This document shows, piece by piece, positions 1-6,419 of a DNA stretch of 14,644 nucleotides. The notes beneath the pieces are model-generated. The model saw only the letters and a program-made list of their open reading frames with translations. It was not told the DNA's origin and did no database searches. Made by a program: the position numbers and the translations under genes. Every line of letters begins with the position of its first letter. Positions within the stretch are counted from its first letter, which is position 1. Source of the DNA: an uncultured Eubacterium sp. (GTDB lineage Bacteria; Bacillota; Clostridia; Lachnospirales; Lachnospiraceae); assembly GCA_900551945.1 (NCBI GenBank), contig URYE01000071.1, positions 1 to 14,644 of the forward strand, in the 5' to 3' direction.

Positions 1-104
1 TTTGTTGTATTTTATCATTTATTTTTCATAAATAAGTGCATGTGGAAAATTTGCTTGAATACTTGCAGTCTGGGCGTTCTAAAATGAGTATATGGAGAAT
101 GCGT

Positions 105-341
105 ATGCAAAATATTGATGCTCTAAAAGACACTGTAATGGGAACACCACTTATTACAATAGTTGGAAATTCTGAAATTCATATTGAGAATTTTAAATCA
201 ATTGTTGAGTATGACTGTGATATGTTAAAAATGCTTACCAAAAAAGGGATGATTACTATTTATGGAAAATGTCTTGAAATAAAATACTATGATGATGAAG
301 AAATAGCTGTAAAAGGGAAACTTGAGAAGATAGAATTATAA
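105..341 (+). CDS. yqfC: YqfC-family sporulation protein
   Basis: Small protein (78 aa from this start) of the YqfC family, which is produced during sporulation and is almost always encoded just before yqfD; its biochemical role is unknown. The family core is visible: a short helix, then PLITIVGN, HIENFKSIVEY, and a C-terminal strand-rich part with GKCLEIKYY and the ending GKLEKIEL. I chose ATG 105 because GGAGA at 94-98 lies 6 nt upstream. ATG 84 (85 aa, closer to the usual length of about 93 aa) and GTG 36 (101 aa) are in frame but have no ribosome binding site, and TAA at 33-35 closes the frame upstream. The next gene, yqfD, starts 25 nt downstream, as expected for a two-gene sporulation unit. 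Family identity is fairly certain; the start is not. Confidence 0.85.
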   Translation: MQNIDALKDTVMGTPLITIVGNSEIHIENFKSIVEYDCDMLKMLTKKGMITIYGKCLEIKYYDDEEIAVKGKLEKIEL

Positions 342-366
342 TAGCATAGAAGGCGGATGGATATTT

Positions 367-1590
367 ATGTTGAAACAGCAAAAGCGAATATCAACTTATG
401 TTATTGTAAAAGTTTCTGGAAGCTCTACAGAAAGATTTCTTAATTTGTGTAGGCACAGAGGGATAAAATTTTGGGATATAACAGCAAATGAAGACGGTTT
501 TGTCGGGAGCATTACAAGAACAGACTTTTTTAAATTAAAAGATATACGTTCAAAAACGGGCATGAAAATAAGAATATTGCAAAGAAAAGGAATACGTTTT
601 TTATTATTTAAGTATAGAAAGCATTATTCTTTTGCAATTGGTATAATATTGGCGTGTATTATATTAAAACTGTGTAGTGTTTATATATGGGATATAGCAT
701 TTGAAGGAAATGTAGCATATACAGATAGTGTTCTGCTAAAACAGTTAAAAGACATTTCAGTAACGCCGGGACTAATGATAAAAGACATAAATTGTGATTA
801 TATCGAAAGCATTTTGCGAAGCAAGTATAATGATATAACCTGGGTATCTGCTGAGATTAGAGGAACACGACTTATAATACATATTAAAGAAAATGACAGT
901 ACAGTTACAGAAGTTGAAAATAGTACAGATGGTCGTGATATTGTTGCTACAGAAAATGGAGTTGTCACATCTATTATTACACGAAATGGAACGCCACTTG
1001 TAAAGGTAGGAGATACAGTTGAAAAGGGACAGATGTTAGTATCAGGAGTAGTGCCAGTGCATAATGATTCAGGAGATACAATAGGAAAATATTATGTAAG
1101 TTCAGATGCAGATATTTATATAAATACGACCTTGCTTTATACAGATAAGCTTGAAAAAGAGTATGAATATAAGAATTACACAGGAAGAAAGACAAAATAC
1201 TTTATAATTGGTTTTGCACAAAATAACTTTGAAATAGGTTTTATGCCCGTAAAATATAACGAAGAAGATATTGTTACAGATACAAATGTGTGGAAGCTTA
1301 CAGATAGCTTTTATCTGCCAATTGTTACAGGCTATAAAGATGTGCTTGAGTATGAAACGCAGCTTAAAGAATATACAAAAGAAGAAGCAGAACAACTTCT
1401 TATAAAAAAATTTAACAAGTATATTATAGATTTGTCAGAAAATAAAGTGCAAATTCTTTCAAATAGTGTTACAATAAATGAAGAGTCTGCAAGTTATTTA
1501 ATGAATGGTAACATAGAGGTTAATATGCCTGCGTATGAGTATGCACAGCTTACGGATACATTGCAATTAACAGAAATAAATAATAAATAA
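367..1590 (+). CDS. yqfD: Sporulation protein YqfD
   Basis: Membrane protein of the YqfD family (407 aa, close to the roughly 400 aa of the Bacillus protein), needed in sporulation and made in the mother cell in Bacillus. Residues 1-85 form a basic N-terminal domain with paired features such as GIKFWDI and GSITRTDFFKL. One hydrophobic segment follows at about 87-107. The rest is a large domain starting with the WDIAFEGNVAYTD motif, which resembles the start of POTRA-like repeats, and probably lies across the membrane. ATG 367 is preceded by AAGGCGG at 350-356. It follows yqfC directly and is presumably co-transcribed with it. A 140-bp gap separates it from phoH, so phoH may also have its own promoter. 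Confidence 0.93.
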   Translation: MLKQQKRISTYVIVKVSGSSTERFLNLCRHRGIKFWDITANEDGFVGSITRTDFFKLKDIRSKTGMKIRILQRKGIRFLLFKYRKHYSFAIGIILACIILKLCSVYIWDIAFEGNVAYTDSVLLKQLKDISVTPGLMIKDINCDYIESILRSKYNDITWVSAEIRGTRLIIHIKENDSTVTEVENSTDGRDIVATENGVVTSIITRNGTPLVKVGDTVEKGQMLVSGVVPVHNDSGDTIGKYYVSSDADIYINTTLLYTDKLEKEYEYKNYTGRKTKYFIIGFAQNNFEIGFMPVKYNEEDIVTDTNVWKLTDSFYLPIVTGYKDVLEYETQLKEYTKEEAEQLLIKKFNKYIIDLSENKVQILSNSVTINEESASYLMNGNIEVNMPAYEYAQLTDTLQLTEINNK

Positions 1591-1730
1591 ACCATTTAAT
1601 AACACACAAATCTTTATTGCGCAAAGTAATAATTTAGTTATAAGCAGCTAGTAAAGTTAAGTGTTAATTTAGCTTAGTCATAAAAGTTTTTGCAGATAAA
1701 GAGACTTTATTTTGTTAAAAGAGGTATAAA

Positions 1731-2741
1731 ATGAGCGTAGTTGAAACAACCTTAGAAATTCCAGCCCAGTACAGTACGGCTGTATTTGGCCCATTTGATG
1801 AATATGTTAAAAAAATAGAAAAGACATTAAAAGTAACCATAGTTTCCAGAAATTCACATATAAAAGTTATTGGAGCTAAGTCAGACATAGATAGATGTGT
1901 TAAAGTACTTACAAGCCTTTTGGAGCTTGCAAAGCGAGGTAATGATATAACAGAGCAAAATGTTGATTATGCGTTATCACTTGTATTTGAAGAAAAGGAA
2001 GAAGCTATACTTGAGATAGACTCAGATGTTATATGTAGAACTATTACAGGTAAGCCTATAAAGCCTAAGACATTAGGTCAAAAGGAATATATTGACCTTA
2101 TAAGAAATAAAATGATAGTGTTTGGATTAGGCCCAGCAGGAACAGGTAAGACGTATCTTGCAATGGCAATGGCTATTACAGCCTTTAAAAATAACGAAGT
2201 TGGAAGAATTATTCTTACAAGACCTGCAATAGAAGCAGGGGAAAAGTTAGGATTTCTTCCGGGTGATTTACAGAGTAAGGTTGACCCATATTTAAGGCCA
2301 TTGTATGATGCTTTGTATCAGATAATGGGAGCGGAAAGTTTTGCAGCCAATATGGAAAAAGGGCTTATTGAAGTTGCACCTTTGGCATATATGAGAGGAA
2401 GAACACTTGATAATGCGTTTATAATTCTTGATGAAGCGCAAAATACAACACCGGCACAGATGAAAATGTTCCTTACAAGAATAGGTTTTGGCTCAAAGGT
2501 AATTATAACAGGTGACTTAACTCAAAAAGATTTGCCAAAAGACGCAGTATCAGGACTTGACGTTGCACTTAAAGTACTTTCAAGAGTTGATGAGATAGGC
2601 TTTGCAAAGATGTCAAGTAAAGATGTTGTAAGACACCCACTTGTGCAAAAGATTGTCAAGGCTTATGAAGAATACGAAGAAAAAATGAGCAAAACAGCCA
2701 AAAGACAAACTCGCAGAAAGACGGAGAAAAAGTCACAGTGA
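1731..2741 (+). CDS. phoH: PhoH-family P-loop ATPase
   Basis: PhoH (YqfE/YbeZ type) ATPase, 336 aa, usual length. An N-terminal KH-like region (about 1-95, with HIKVIGAKSDI) suggests RNA binding. The ATPase domain carries Walker A GPAGTGKT at 134-141, Walker B IILDEAQN at 231-238, the sensor stretch GDLTQKDLP at 261-269 and the RHPLVQKIV motif at 301-309. The last 20 residues are strongly basic. The family is linked to RNA metabolism and its gene usually sits beside ybeY, the endoribonuclease involved in rRNA maturation and ribosome quality control; that arrangement is kept here. ATG 1731 has AAAAGAGG at 1717-1724. The HD-domain gene yqfF, which lies between phoH and ybeY in Bacillus, is absent. 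Confidence 0.97.
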   Translation: MSVVETTLEIPAQYSTAVFGPFDEYVKKIEKTLKVTIVSRNSHIKVIGAKSDIDRCVKVLTSLLELAKRGNDITEQNVDYALSLVFEEKEEAILEIDSDVICRTITGKPIKPKTLGQKEYIDLIRNKMIVFGLGPAGTGKTYLAMAMAITAFKNNEVGRIILTRPAIEAGEKLGFLPGDLQSKVDPYLRPLYDALYQIMGAESFAANMEKGLIEVAPLAYMRGRTLDNAFIILDEAQNTTPAQMKMFLTRIGFGSKVIITGDLTQKDLPKDAVSGLDVALKVLSRVDEIGFAKMSSKDVVRHPLVQKIVKAYEEYEEKMSKTAKRQTRRKTEKKSQ

Positions 2742-2780
2742 TAAAGTTTTAACAATATAGTACTATCAATTAAGTCGCTA

Positions 2781-2803
2781 ATTTATTGCAAGAAGCAATA
2801 AGT
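2781..2803 (+). other. Small hairpin between phoH and ybeY
   Basis: TTATTGC at 2783-2789 and GCAATAA at 2795-2801 form a 7-bp stem with a 5-nt loop, extended by a T-G wobble and an A-T pair. No T-run follows, so it is not a standard terminator. It could be an mRNA processing or stability hairpin in the phoH-ybeY spacer, or chance in AT-rich DNA. Confidence 0.25.
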
Positions 2804-2832
2804 GAAGATTTGACAATAAGAATGGAGATATT

Positions 2833-3342
2833 ATGACAATTAATATAGAATACGAAACAGACATAAAGTTAAATCTTGATTATGAAAAGATTATAAATGA
2901 CGTTGTAAATGAAGCAATTGACTATGAAAAATGTCCTTATGAAGCAGAAGTCAATGTAATACTTACAGATAATGAAGCAATTCATCAGATTAATAATGAG
3001 TATAGGCAAGTAGATAGACCGACTGATGTGTTGTCATTTCCAATGATTAATTATAATACACCATCAGGTTTTGATGAATTAGAAGAAGATATGAATAGTA
3101 ATCCACAGGATTATTTTAATCCAGAAACAGGAGAACTTGTGCTTGGTGATATTATTATTTCAGTAGAAAAAGTAATGGAGCAAGCAGCAAAATACGGTCA
3201 CTCTGAAACAAGAGAACTAGCATTTCTAGTTGCACACAGTATGATGCACTTGTTTGGCTATGACCATATGGAAGCTGACGAAGCGAAGGTTATGGAGGCA
3301 AAACAAAAAGAAGTGCTAGACATTCTCAATATAACAAGATAG
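2833..3342 (+). CDS. ybeY: Endoribonuclease YbeY (rRNA maturation factor)
   Basis: YbeY/UPF0054 metal-dependent endoribonuclease, 169 aa, normal length. It acts in 16S rRNA 3' end maturation and ribosome quality control in the cytoplasm. The zinc site HSMMHLFGYDH is complete, with histidines at 135, 139 and 145 in the H-x3-H-x5-H spacing. The upstream family motifs RPTDVLSFP (62-70) and LGDIIIS (104-110) are also present. An acidic insert at about 81-95 (DELEEDMNSNPQDYF) is common in clostridial homologues. ATG 2833 is preceded by GGAGA at 2824-2828. It lies between phoH and the DUF3048 gene and is probably co-transcribed with both. Confidence 0.97.
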   Translation: MTINIEYETDIKLNLDYEKIINDVVNEAIDYEKCPYEAEVNVILTDNEAIHQINNEYRQVDRPTDVLSFPMINYNTPSGFDELEEDMNSNPQDYFNPETGELVLGDIIISVEKVMEQAAKYGHSETRELAFLVAHSMMHLFGYDHMEADEAKVMEAKQKEVLDILNITR

Positions 3343-3361
3343 GGGAATTTTGATATTGAGT

Positions 3362-4486
3362 ATGAAAAAGGGTAATAAAGCTATTGTAATGACAAGTGTT
3401 CTTTTGCTAATTGCTGTTGTATTTTTAGTATTATCTTTTCTGAAAAAGGATATGATAAATACTGCTAATATAAATAGTGACATAGAAAGTGACAATTCAA
3501 TTGTATCAGACACTCAAAGTAATGACAGTATAAGTAATACAAATGATACGTCAGTTGTAAGTTATGAAGGACAAGTAAGGAGTATGCTTACGGGTGAATG
3601 GGTTGATGAAGATACTGCTAGGAGTGTTCCAGTTGCAGTTATGTATAGTAACATTTACGATGCAATGCCACAGTCATCTATAAGTTATGCTGATGTTGTA
3701 TTTGAGTCACTTGTTGAAGGCGGGATAACAAGGCTTTGCTGTCTTTTTGAAAATCAGACACAGCTTGAAAAGATTGGGCCAGTAAGAAGTTGTAGAACGT
3801 ATTATCTTATGTTTGCAAAAGAGTTTGAAGCAAATTATGTACATTTTGGCTATTCTGAATATGCGGAAAAATATTTAAAACAATCGAAGTTTCATTCATT
3901 AGATGGAATGGTTTATTGTAATTTTTATAGAACTGATGACAGAGTAGCACCTCATAATGCCTATACATCATGGGACGGCATTATGGAAAGTGTAAAAGAA
4001 AAAGGATATCAGACAGTTTATACATCTGACTATACATCGCCATTTACATTTAATACAGATGATAATAAAGATATAGTTATACAAAATGGTCAGGATTGTA
4101 GTGCGTTTTATGTGGGATATCCTTATAATAAGCCTTGGTTTGAGTATGATAATCAGACAAAAACTTATAAAAGATTTCAATTTGAAGCACCACAGATAGA
4201 TGAACTTAATGGTCAACAACTGGCGTATAAGAATATTCTTGTAAAATATGTAGAGCCACAGTATTATGACAATGGCACGCCTAATTATAAAGTTAGTGGA
4301 ACAGGAAAGGGGCTTTACATAACTGATGGAAAAGCTGTTGAAGTTACATGGGTAAAAAGGTCTGAAACAGAAGGCGCAACCAGGTATTATTATAGCAATG
4401 GAGAAGAAGTTATTTTAAATCAGGGAAAGACATATATTTGTCAAGTGGAAAGTACACAGGAGGTAAATATTACTTATGAACAATAA
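3362..4486 (+). CDS. Membrane-anchored DUF3048 (YerB-like) protein
   Basis: DUF3048 protein, 374 aa from ATG 3362. A basic N-terminus and one hydrophobic segment (about residues 8-26) would anchor it with the bulk outside the cell. No lipobox cysteine is present, unlike the Bacillus lipoprotein YerB. A Ser/Asn/Asp-rich linker (about 30-70) leads to the N-terminal DUF3048 domain (PVAVMYSNIYDAMPQS, VFESLVEGGITRL, IGPVRSCRTYY). The C-terminal domain ends with RYYYSNGEEVILNQGKTYI. The function is unknown. The start is uncertain: AGGGGAA at 3341-3347 is far from ATG 3362 and better spaced for TTG 3356, and TTG 3350 is also in frame. Its last 11 nt overlap cdd, which suggests translational coupling. 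The gene is not part of this cluster in Bacillus. Confidence 0.92.
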   Translation: MKKGNKAIVMTSVLLLIAVVFLVLSFLKKDMINTANINSDIESDNSIVSDTQSNDSISNTNDTSVVSYEGQVRSMLTGEWVDEDTARSVPVAVMYSNIYDAMPQSSISYADVVFESLVEGGITRLCCLFENQTQLEKIGPVRSCRTYYLMFAKEFEANYVHFGYSEYAEKYLKQSKFHSLDGMVYCNFYRTDDRVAPHNAYTSWDGIMESVKEKGYQTVYTSDYTSPFTFNTDDNKDIVIQNGQDCSAFYVGYPYNKPWFEYDNQTKTYKRFQFEAPQIDELNGQQLAYKNILVKYVEPQYYDNGTPNYKVSGTGKGLYITDGKAVEVTWVKRSETEGATRYYYSNGEEVILNQGKTYICQVESTQEVNITYEQ

Positions 4487-4904
4487 TGAACATATTAAAA
4501 ATTTGTCGGGAGTTAGTGATAAGTTCTTAATAGAATGTGCAAAAAAGGTAATGAAGAATTCATATTCTAAGTATTCAAAGTTTAAGGTTGGAGCTGCGCT
4601 TCTTACAGAAGATGGCAGAGTGTTTGACGGTTGTAATATTGAAAATGCTTCTTTCGGAGCTACAATCTGTGCTGAAAGAACGGCAGTAGTTAAAGCTATT
4701 TCAGAGGGCGCAAAAAAAATAAACCGCATTGCGATAGTATCAGATACACAAAAAACAACTCCGCCATGTGGTATATGCTTACAATTTCTTAAAGAATTTA
4801 TGGACGAAAATGGCGTGATAATCCTTGAAGATGGTGATGAGATTTACAGATATACATTTAGCGAGATGTATCCAATGTCATTTTCTTTACAAGACTTTGA
4901 ATAA
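4476..4904 (+). CDS. cdd: Cytidine deaminase
   Basis: Cytidine deaminase of the small homotetrameric type, 142 aa, converting cytidine and deoxycytidine to uridine and deoxyuridine in pyrimidine salvage. Substrate-binding NIE is at 54-56. The zinc/catalytic signature is CAE at 65-67 (Cys65 ligand, Glu67 proton shuttle), and PCGIC at 97-101 supplies ligands Cys98 and Cys101. Most homologues read PCGxCRQ; here the arginine after the second cysteine is leucine (CLQ), a small deviation near the metal site. ATG 4476 has AGGAGG at 4458-4463, a rather long 12-nt spacer, and overlaps the DUF3048 gene by 11 nt. In Bacillus cdd follows dgkA and precedes era, neither of which is here. Confidence 0.96.
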   Translation: MNNNEHIKNLSGVSDKFLIECAKKVMKNSYSKYSKFKVGAALLTEDGRVFDGCNIENASFGATICAERTAVVKAISEGAKKINRIAIVSDTQKTTPPCGICLQFLKEFMDENGVIILEDGDEIYRYTFSEMYPMSFSLQDFE

Positions 4905-4925
4905 TAATATATTAGGTGGGTTATT

Positions 4926-5315
4926 ATGCTAGAAAATAAATTAGGAATTACAGATTCTACAGAGCTTGCAAGACAAGAAGAAAAGTTAAGCAAAAAGAAA
5001 GCTATTGAAATGTTTGAAAGTGGCTTTTTAAATACACTTGATGCAGGAACATTTGAAAGCTTATCAAAGATAAATAAGTTTCTTTTTGAAGATATATATG
5101 ATTTTGCAGGAGAGATTAGAAAAGTAAATATTTCTAAGGGTAATTTTCGTTTTGCTACAATTATGTATTTATCAGACGCTTTAAAAAATATTGAGAATAT
5201 GCCACAAAGTAAGTTTAATCAAATAAATATCTATATTTTGTATAGAATTTTCTTATTGCTACAGCTCATAATTTTTGTTAGTGTGACAGCCATTTTTATT
5301 TATACAAATAACTAG
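4926..5315 (+). pseudogene. Truncated Fic-family protein
   Basis: Front part of a Fic/Doc-type AMP-transferase of the family beginning MLENKLGITDS. Residues 1-100 match that family well, including the pre-catalytic FLFEDIYDFAGEIRKVNI block and KGNFRF. At about residue 100 (nt 5226), where homologues run on to the catalytic HPFxEGNGR motif, the sequence becomes unrelated and hydrophobic (INIYILYRIFLLLQ) and stops at 129 aa inside the left arm of an inverted repeat. The catalytic histidine and anion-binding loop are therefore absent, so no AMPylation activity is expected. I could not find the missing part in any frame before niaR. ATG 4926 has a sound site, AGGTGGG, so the 5' end is intact and may still be translated. 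A complete but different Fic gene lies at 13386. Confidence 0.82.
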
Positions 5316-5377
5316 CCAAAGTTAGTGTGAATAGACAACTTTGGCTAGTTATTTGTATAAATTTTTGTTAATGTGAC
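5271..5377. repeat. Direct repeats around the broken Fic end
   Basis: ATTTTTGTTAGTGTGAC (5271-5287) recurs with one change at 5361-5377. Its core GTTARTGTGA occurs three times, at 5277-5286, 5321-5330 and 5367-5376, with start spacings of 44 and 46 nt. The middle copy overlaps the loop of the inverted repeat at 5298-5362. This may be a duplication left by an insertion or rearrangement that removed the rest of the Fic gene, or a set of protein-binding sites. Confidence 0.5.
5298..5362. repeat. Perfect 26-bp inverted repeat
   Basis: Arms 5298-5323 and 5337-5362 are exact reverse complements over 26 bp, with a 13-nt loop. On the + strand a short T-run (TTTTTG) follows the right arm, so it could terminate transcription coming from the yqfC-cdd side. 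On the - strand, reading out of niaR, no T-run follows. The stem is longer than a normal terminator, and the Fic reading frame runs into its left arm, which also fits a small mobile palindromic element. Confidence 0.7.
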
Positions 5378-5385
5378 CTATAGTT

Positions 5386-5895
5386 TTATTCTTTTATTAG
5401 ATAGCCTGCCGTGTTAAGTGCCATTTCAACTTCATCAAGGATTGGTTCTGAGTAGGCGAGGACTGTGTGATAATGGACTCCTGAAGTTATTTTACATAAA
5501 GGTTCGGCATTGTCGTTTTGCATTTTTGTCTTGAATTTTGCGATATCATTTCTTGAATATATCTCAAGGGGAGCGGTGATTTTTCCATAAACAGGGTGGT
5601 CAATTGAGATATCGAGAACTTTTCCGCCTGCATCAATTATTGTGTTTAATTCGTCTTCAAATTGACTTTCATCATGGTTTACTTTGAAAATGCGTTTGCA
5701 TTGAACGGGGGTGTTGATTATATAGCCTTTGTGGGTTGAGATTATATCTATATTATTAGCTCTTATAAGGGCTATGTCGTTGACAATCACTTGACGGCTG
5801 ACACCGAGTTGTTTTGCTAGTTGTGTTCCTGAAAGTGGTTCATTAGAAGATGTGATTATATTTACTATACTTTTACGTCTTTCTTCGCCATTCAT
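5386..5895 (-). CDS. niaR: NiaR-type NAD-biosynthesis repressor (HTH + 3H domain)
   Basis: Transcriptional repressor of the NiaR (YrxA) family, 169 aa, which binds DNA when nicotinic acid is available and represses NAD synthesis and niacin uptake genes. An N-terminal HTH_11 winged helix covers about 5-60, with recognition region GTQLAKQLGVSRQVIVNDI. The C-terminal 3H domain is complete: His74 with Glu82, His100, and the HYH pair His141/His143. These correspond in order to the metal ligands described for the Thermotoga homologue, as I recall them. ATG 5895 has AAAGGA upstream on its strand and a strong promoter at 5925-5953. The gene is convergent with the Fic fragment. No nadABC, pncB or niacin transporter gene is in the window, so its targets are elsewhere. 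Confidence 0.9.
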   Translation of the reverse strand: MNGEERRKSIVNIITSSNEPLSGTQLAKQLGVSRQVIVNDIALIRANNIDIISTHKGYIINTPVQCKRIFKVNHDESQFEDELNTIIDAGGKVLDISIDHPVYGKITAPLEIYSRNDIAKFKTKMQNDNAEPLCKITSGVHYHTVLAYSEPILDEVEMALNTAGYLIKE

Positions 5896-5924
5896 AAGTT
5901 TAATCCTTTCGTTTTTATTATTTT

Positions 5925-5953
5925 ATTGTATTTCTAAAGTTGAGTAAATGCAA
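5925..5953 (-). promoter_or_regulatory. niaR promoter (vegetative type)
   Basis: Read on the - strand: TTGCAT at 5953-5948, a 17-bp spacer, then TACAAT at 5930-5925. This places the transcription start about 20-25 nt upstream of the niaR ATG at 5895. Both boxes are close to the sigma-A consensus and the spacing is ideal. Confidence 0.65.
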
Positions 5954-5970
5954 GAGAAAAATTTTCTTTT
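5952..5970. promoter_or_regulatory. Small palindrome just upstream of the niaR -35 box
   Basis: AGAAAA-A-TTTTCT at 5955-5967 is a perfect 6-bp palindrome around one base. It extends to 9-bp arms (5952-5970) with one mismatch and adjoins the niaR -35 box. It could be an operator, but AT-rich low-complexity DNA produces such palindromes easily. Confidence 0.25.
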
Positions 5971-5981
5971 AGGGTGTGAAG

Positions 5982-6135
5982 GGGATATCAGTAGTATATA
6001 AACACACACACCAGAAAAAGAACAGTCATCTATATTTGTATGCATTCATCGAACAAGTGTGTTCGCTGGTGTCATACAAATATAGGTGGCTGTTCTTTTT
6101 AATGGTGCATTTAGTTTATATACTACTGATATCCC
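5982..6135. repeat. 154-nt near-perfect palindromic element
   Basis: Four nested paired segments cover the element. The outer arms 5982-6003 and 6114-6135 match exactly over 22 bp. CACCA at 6009-6013 pairs with TGGTG at 6103-6107. The inner arms 6015-6042 and 6073-6100 match over 28 bp with two differences. The apex CGAACA/TGTTCG (6050-6055, 6060-6065) has a 4-nt loop. Both inner-arm differences are T on the left against G on the right, so they are G-U pairs in a + strand RNA but A-C mismatches in a - strand RNA. A 65-codon frame from GTG 5976 to 6173 runs through it but looks like a by-product. No transposase or target duplication is seen. It is a MITE-like element or a long structured RNA, beginning 29 bp upstream of the niaR -35 box. 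Confidence 0.75.
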
Positions 6136-6140
6136 TATTG

Positions 6141-6320
6141 ACGTTTTTGGCTATTCAAATAAGGGGGAAGTAAAATATGAATGTTTTGGCTATTCAGATA
6201 GGGGAGCGAAACATAAATGTTGTTGGTTGTTCAAAGTGGGTTTGGTTGAGTAAATACATAAAGGTTGGTGGGGTGAGCAAACTCAAAATTGGTGGGTTAA
6301 GTAAATTTGTGATGGGGATG
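6141..6320 (+). repeat. Degenerate G/T-rich TTGG repeats
   Basis: TTTTGGCTATTCAAATAAGG near 6145 recurs almost exactly near 6184. Further degenerate units beginning TTGG start at 6223, 6242, 6265 and 6289. Start spacings from 6147 are 39, 37, 19, 23 and 24 nt. The tract is strongly G/T-rich on the + strand, unlike the A-rich coding strand of neighbouring genes. It fills the space between the palindrome and the next confident gene. Confidence 0.5.
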
Positions 6321-6419
6321 TATAAATTGGGGTTTTTTGAAAAGAATTATATTAATGAAATAAATAAGGTTACTGTTTACGGCTTGTGGGCGGTAATGGT
6401 GAAGGGGTTTTTTATATGA
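6177..6419 (+). CDS. Possible small repeat protein upstream of the BofC-like gene
   Basis: Possible 80-aa protein not recognised as any family. ATG 6177 has AAGGGGG at 6161-6167, and the stop overlaps the next start as ATGA (6416-6419), a classical coupling arrangement. Both argue that it may be translated. Residues 17-52 contain a loose repeat around SK: CSKWVW, LSKYIKV, GGVSKLKI, GGLSKFVM, GMYKLG. The protein is basic and rich in Gly, Val, Lys and aromatic residues, with no clear signal peptide. Against it, the base composition is G/T-rich and unlike neighbouring genes. The same NVLAIQI/TFLAIQI sequence is also encoded just upstream of ATG 6177 by the first copy of the nucleotide repeat, followed by a stop. 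It may therefore be repeat DNA that happens to be open. Confidence 0.35.
   Translation: MNVLAIQIGERNINVVGCSKWVWLSKYIKVGGVSKLKIGGLSKFVMGMYKLGFFEKNYINEINKVTVYGLWAVMVKGFFI

Noticed and set aside
36..104. GTG start giving a longer YqfC
   Set aside because: No ribosome binding site, and the extra residues do not resemble the family; ATG 105 has GGAGA at the right distance.
1591..1730. Possible promoter or hairpin in the yqfD-phoH gap
   Set aside because: TTGCAG at 1690 has no convincing -10 box at the right distance, and no clean inverted repeat is visible.
4487..4729. Antisense frame over the cytidine deaminase gene
   Set aside because: cdd is certain on the + strand; the antisense frame has no family features.
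5277..5376. Three GTTARTGTGA copies spaced 44 and 46 nt, resembling a tiny CRISPR array
   Set aside because: The repeat is only 10 nt, one copy differs, two of the gaps are arms of an inverted repeat, and no cas gene is present.
5976..6173. 65-codon frame from GTG 5976
   Set aside because: It is generated by the palindrome itself, has no ribosome binding site, and shows no protein-like pattern.
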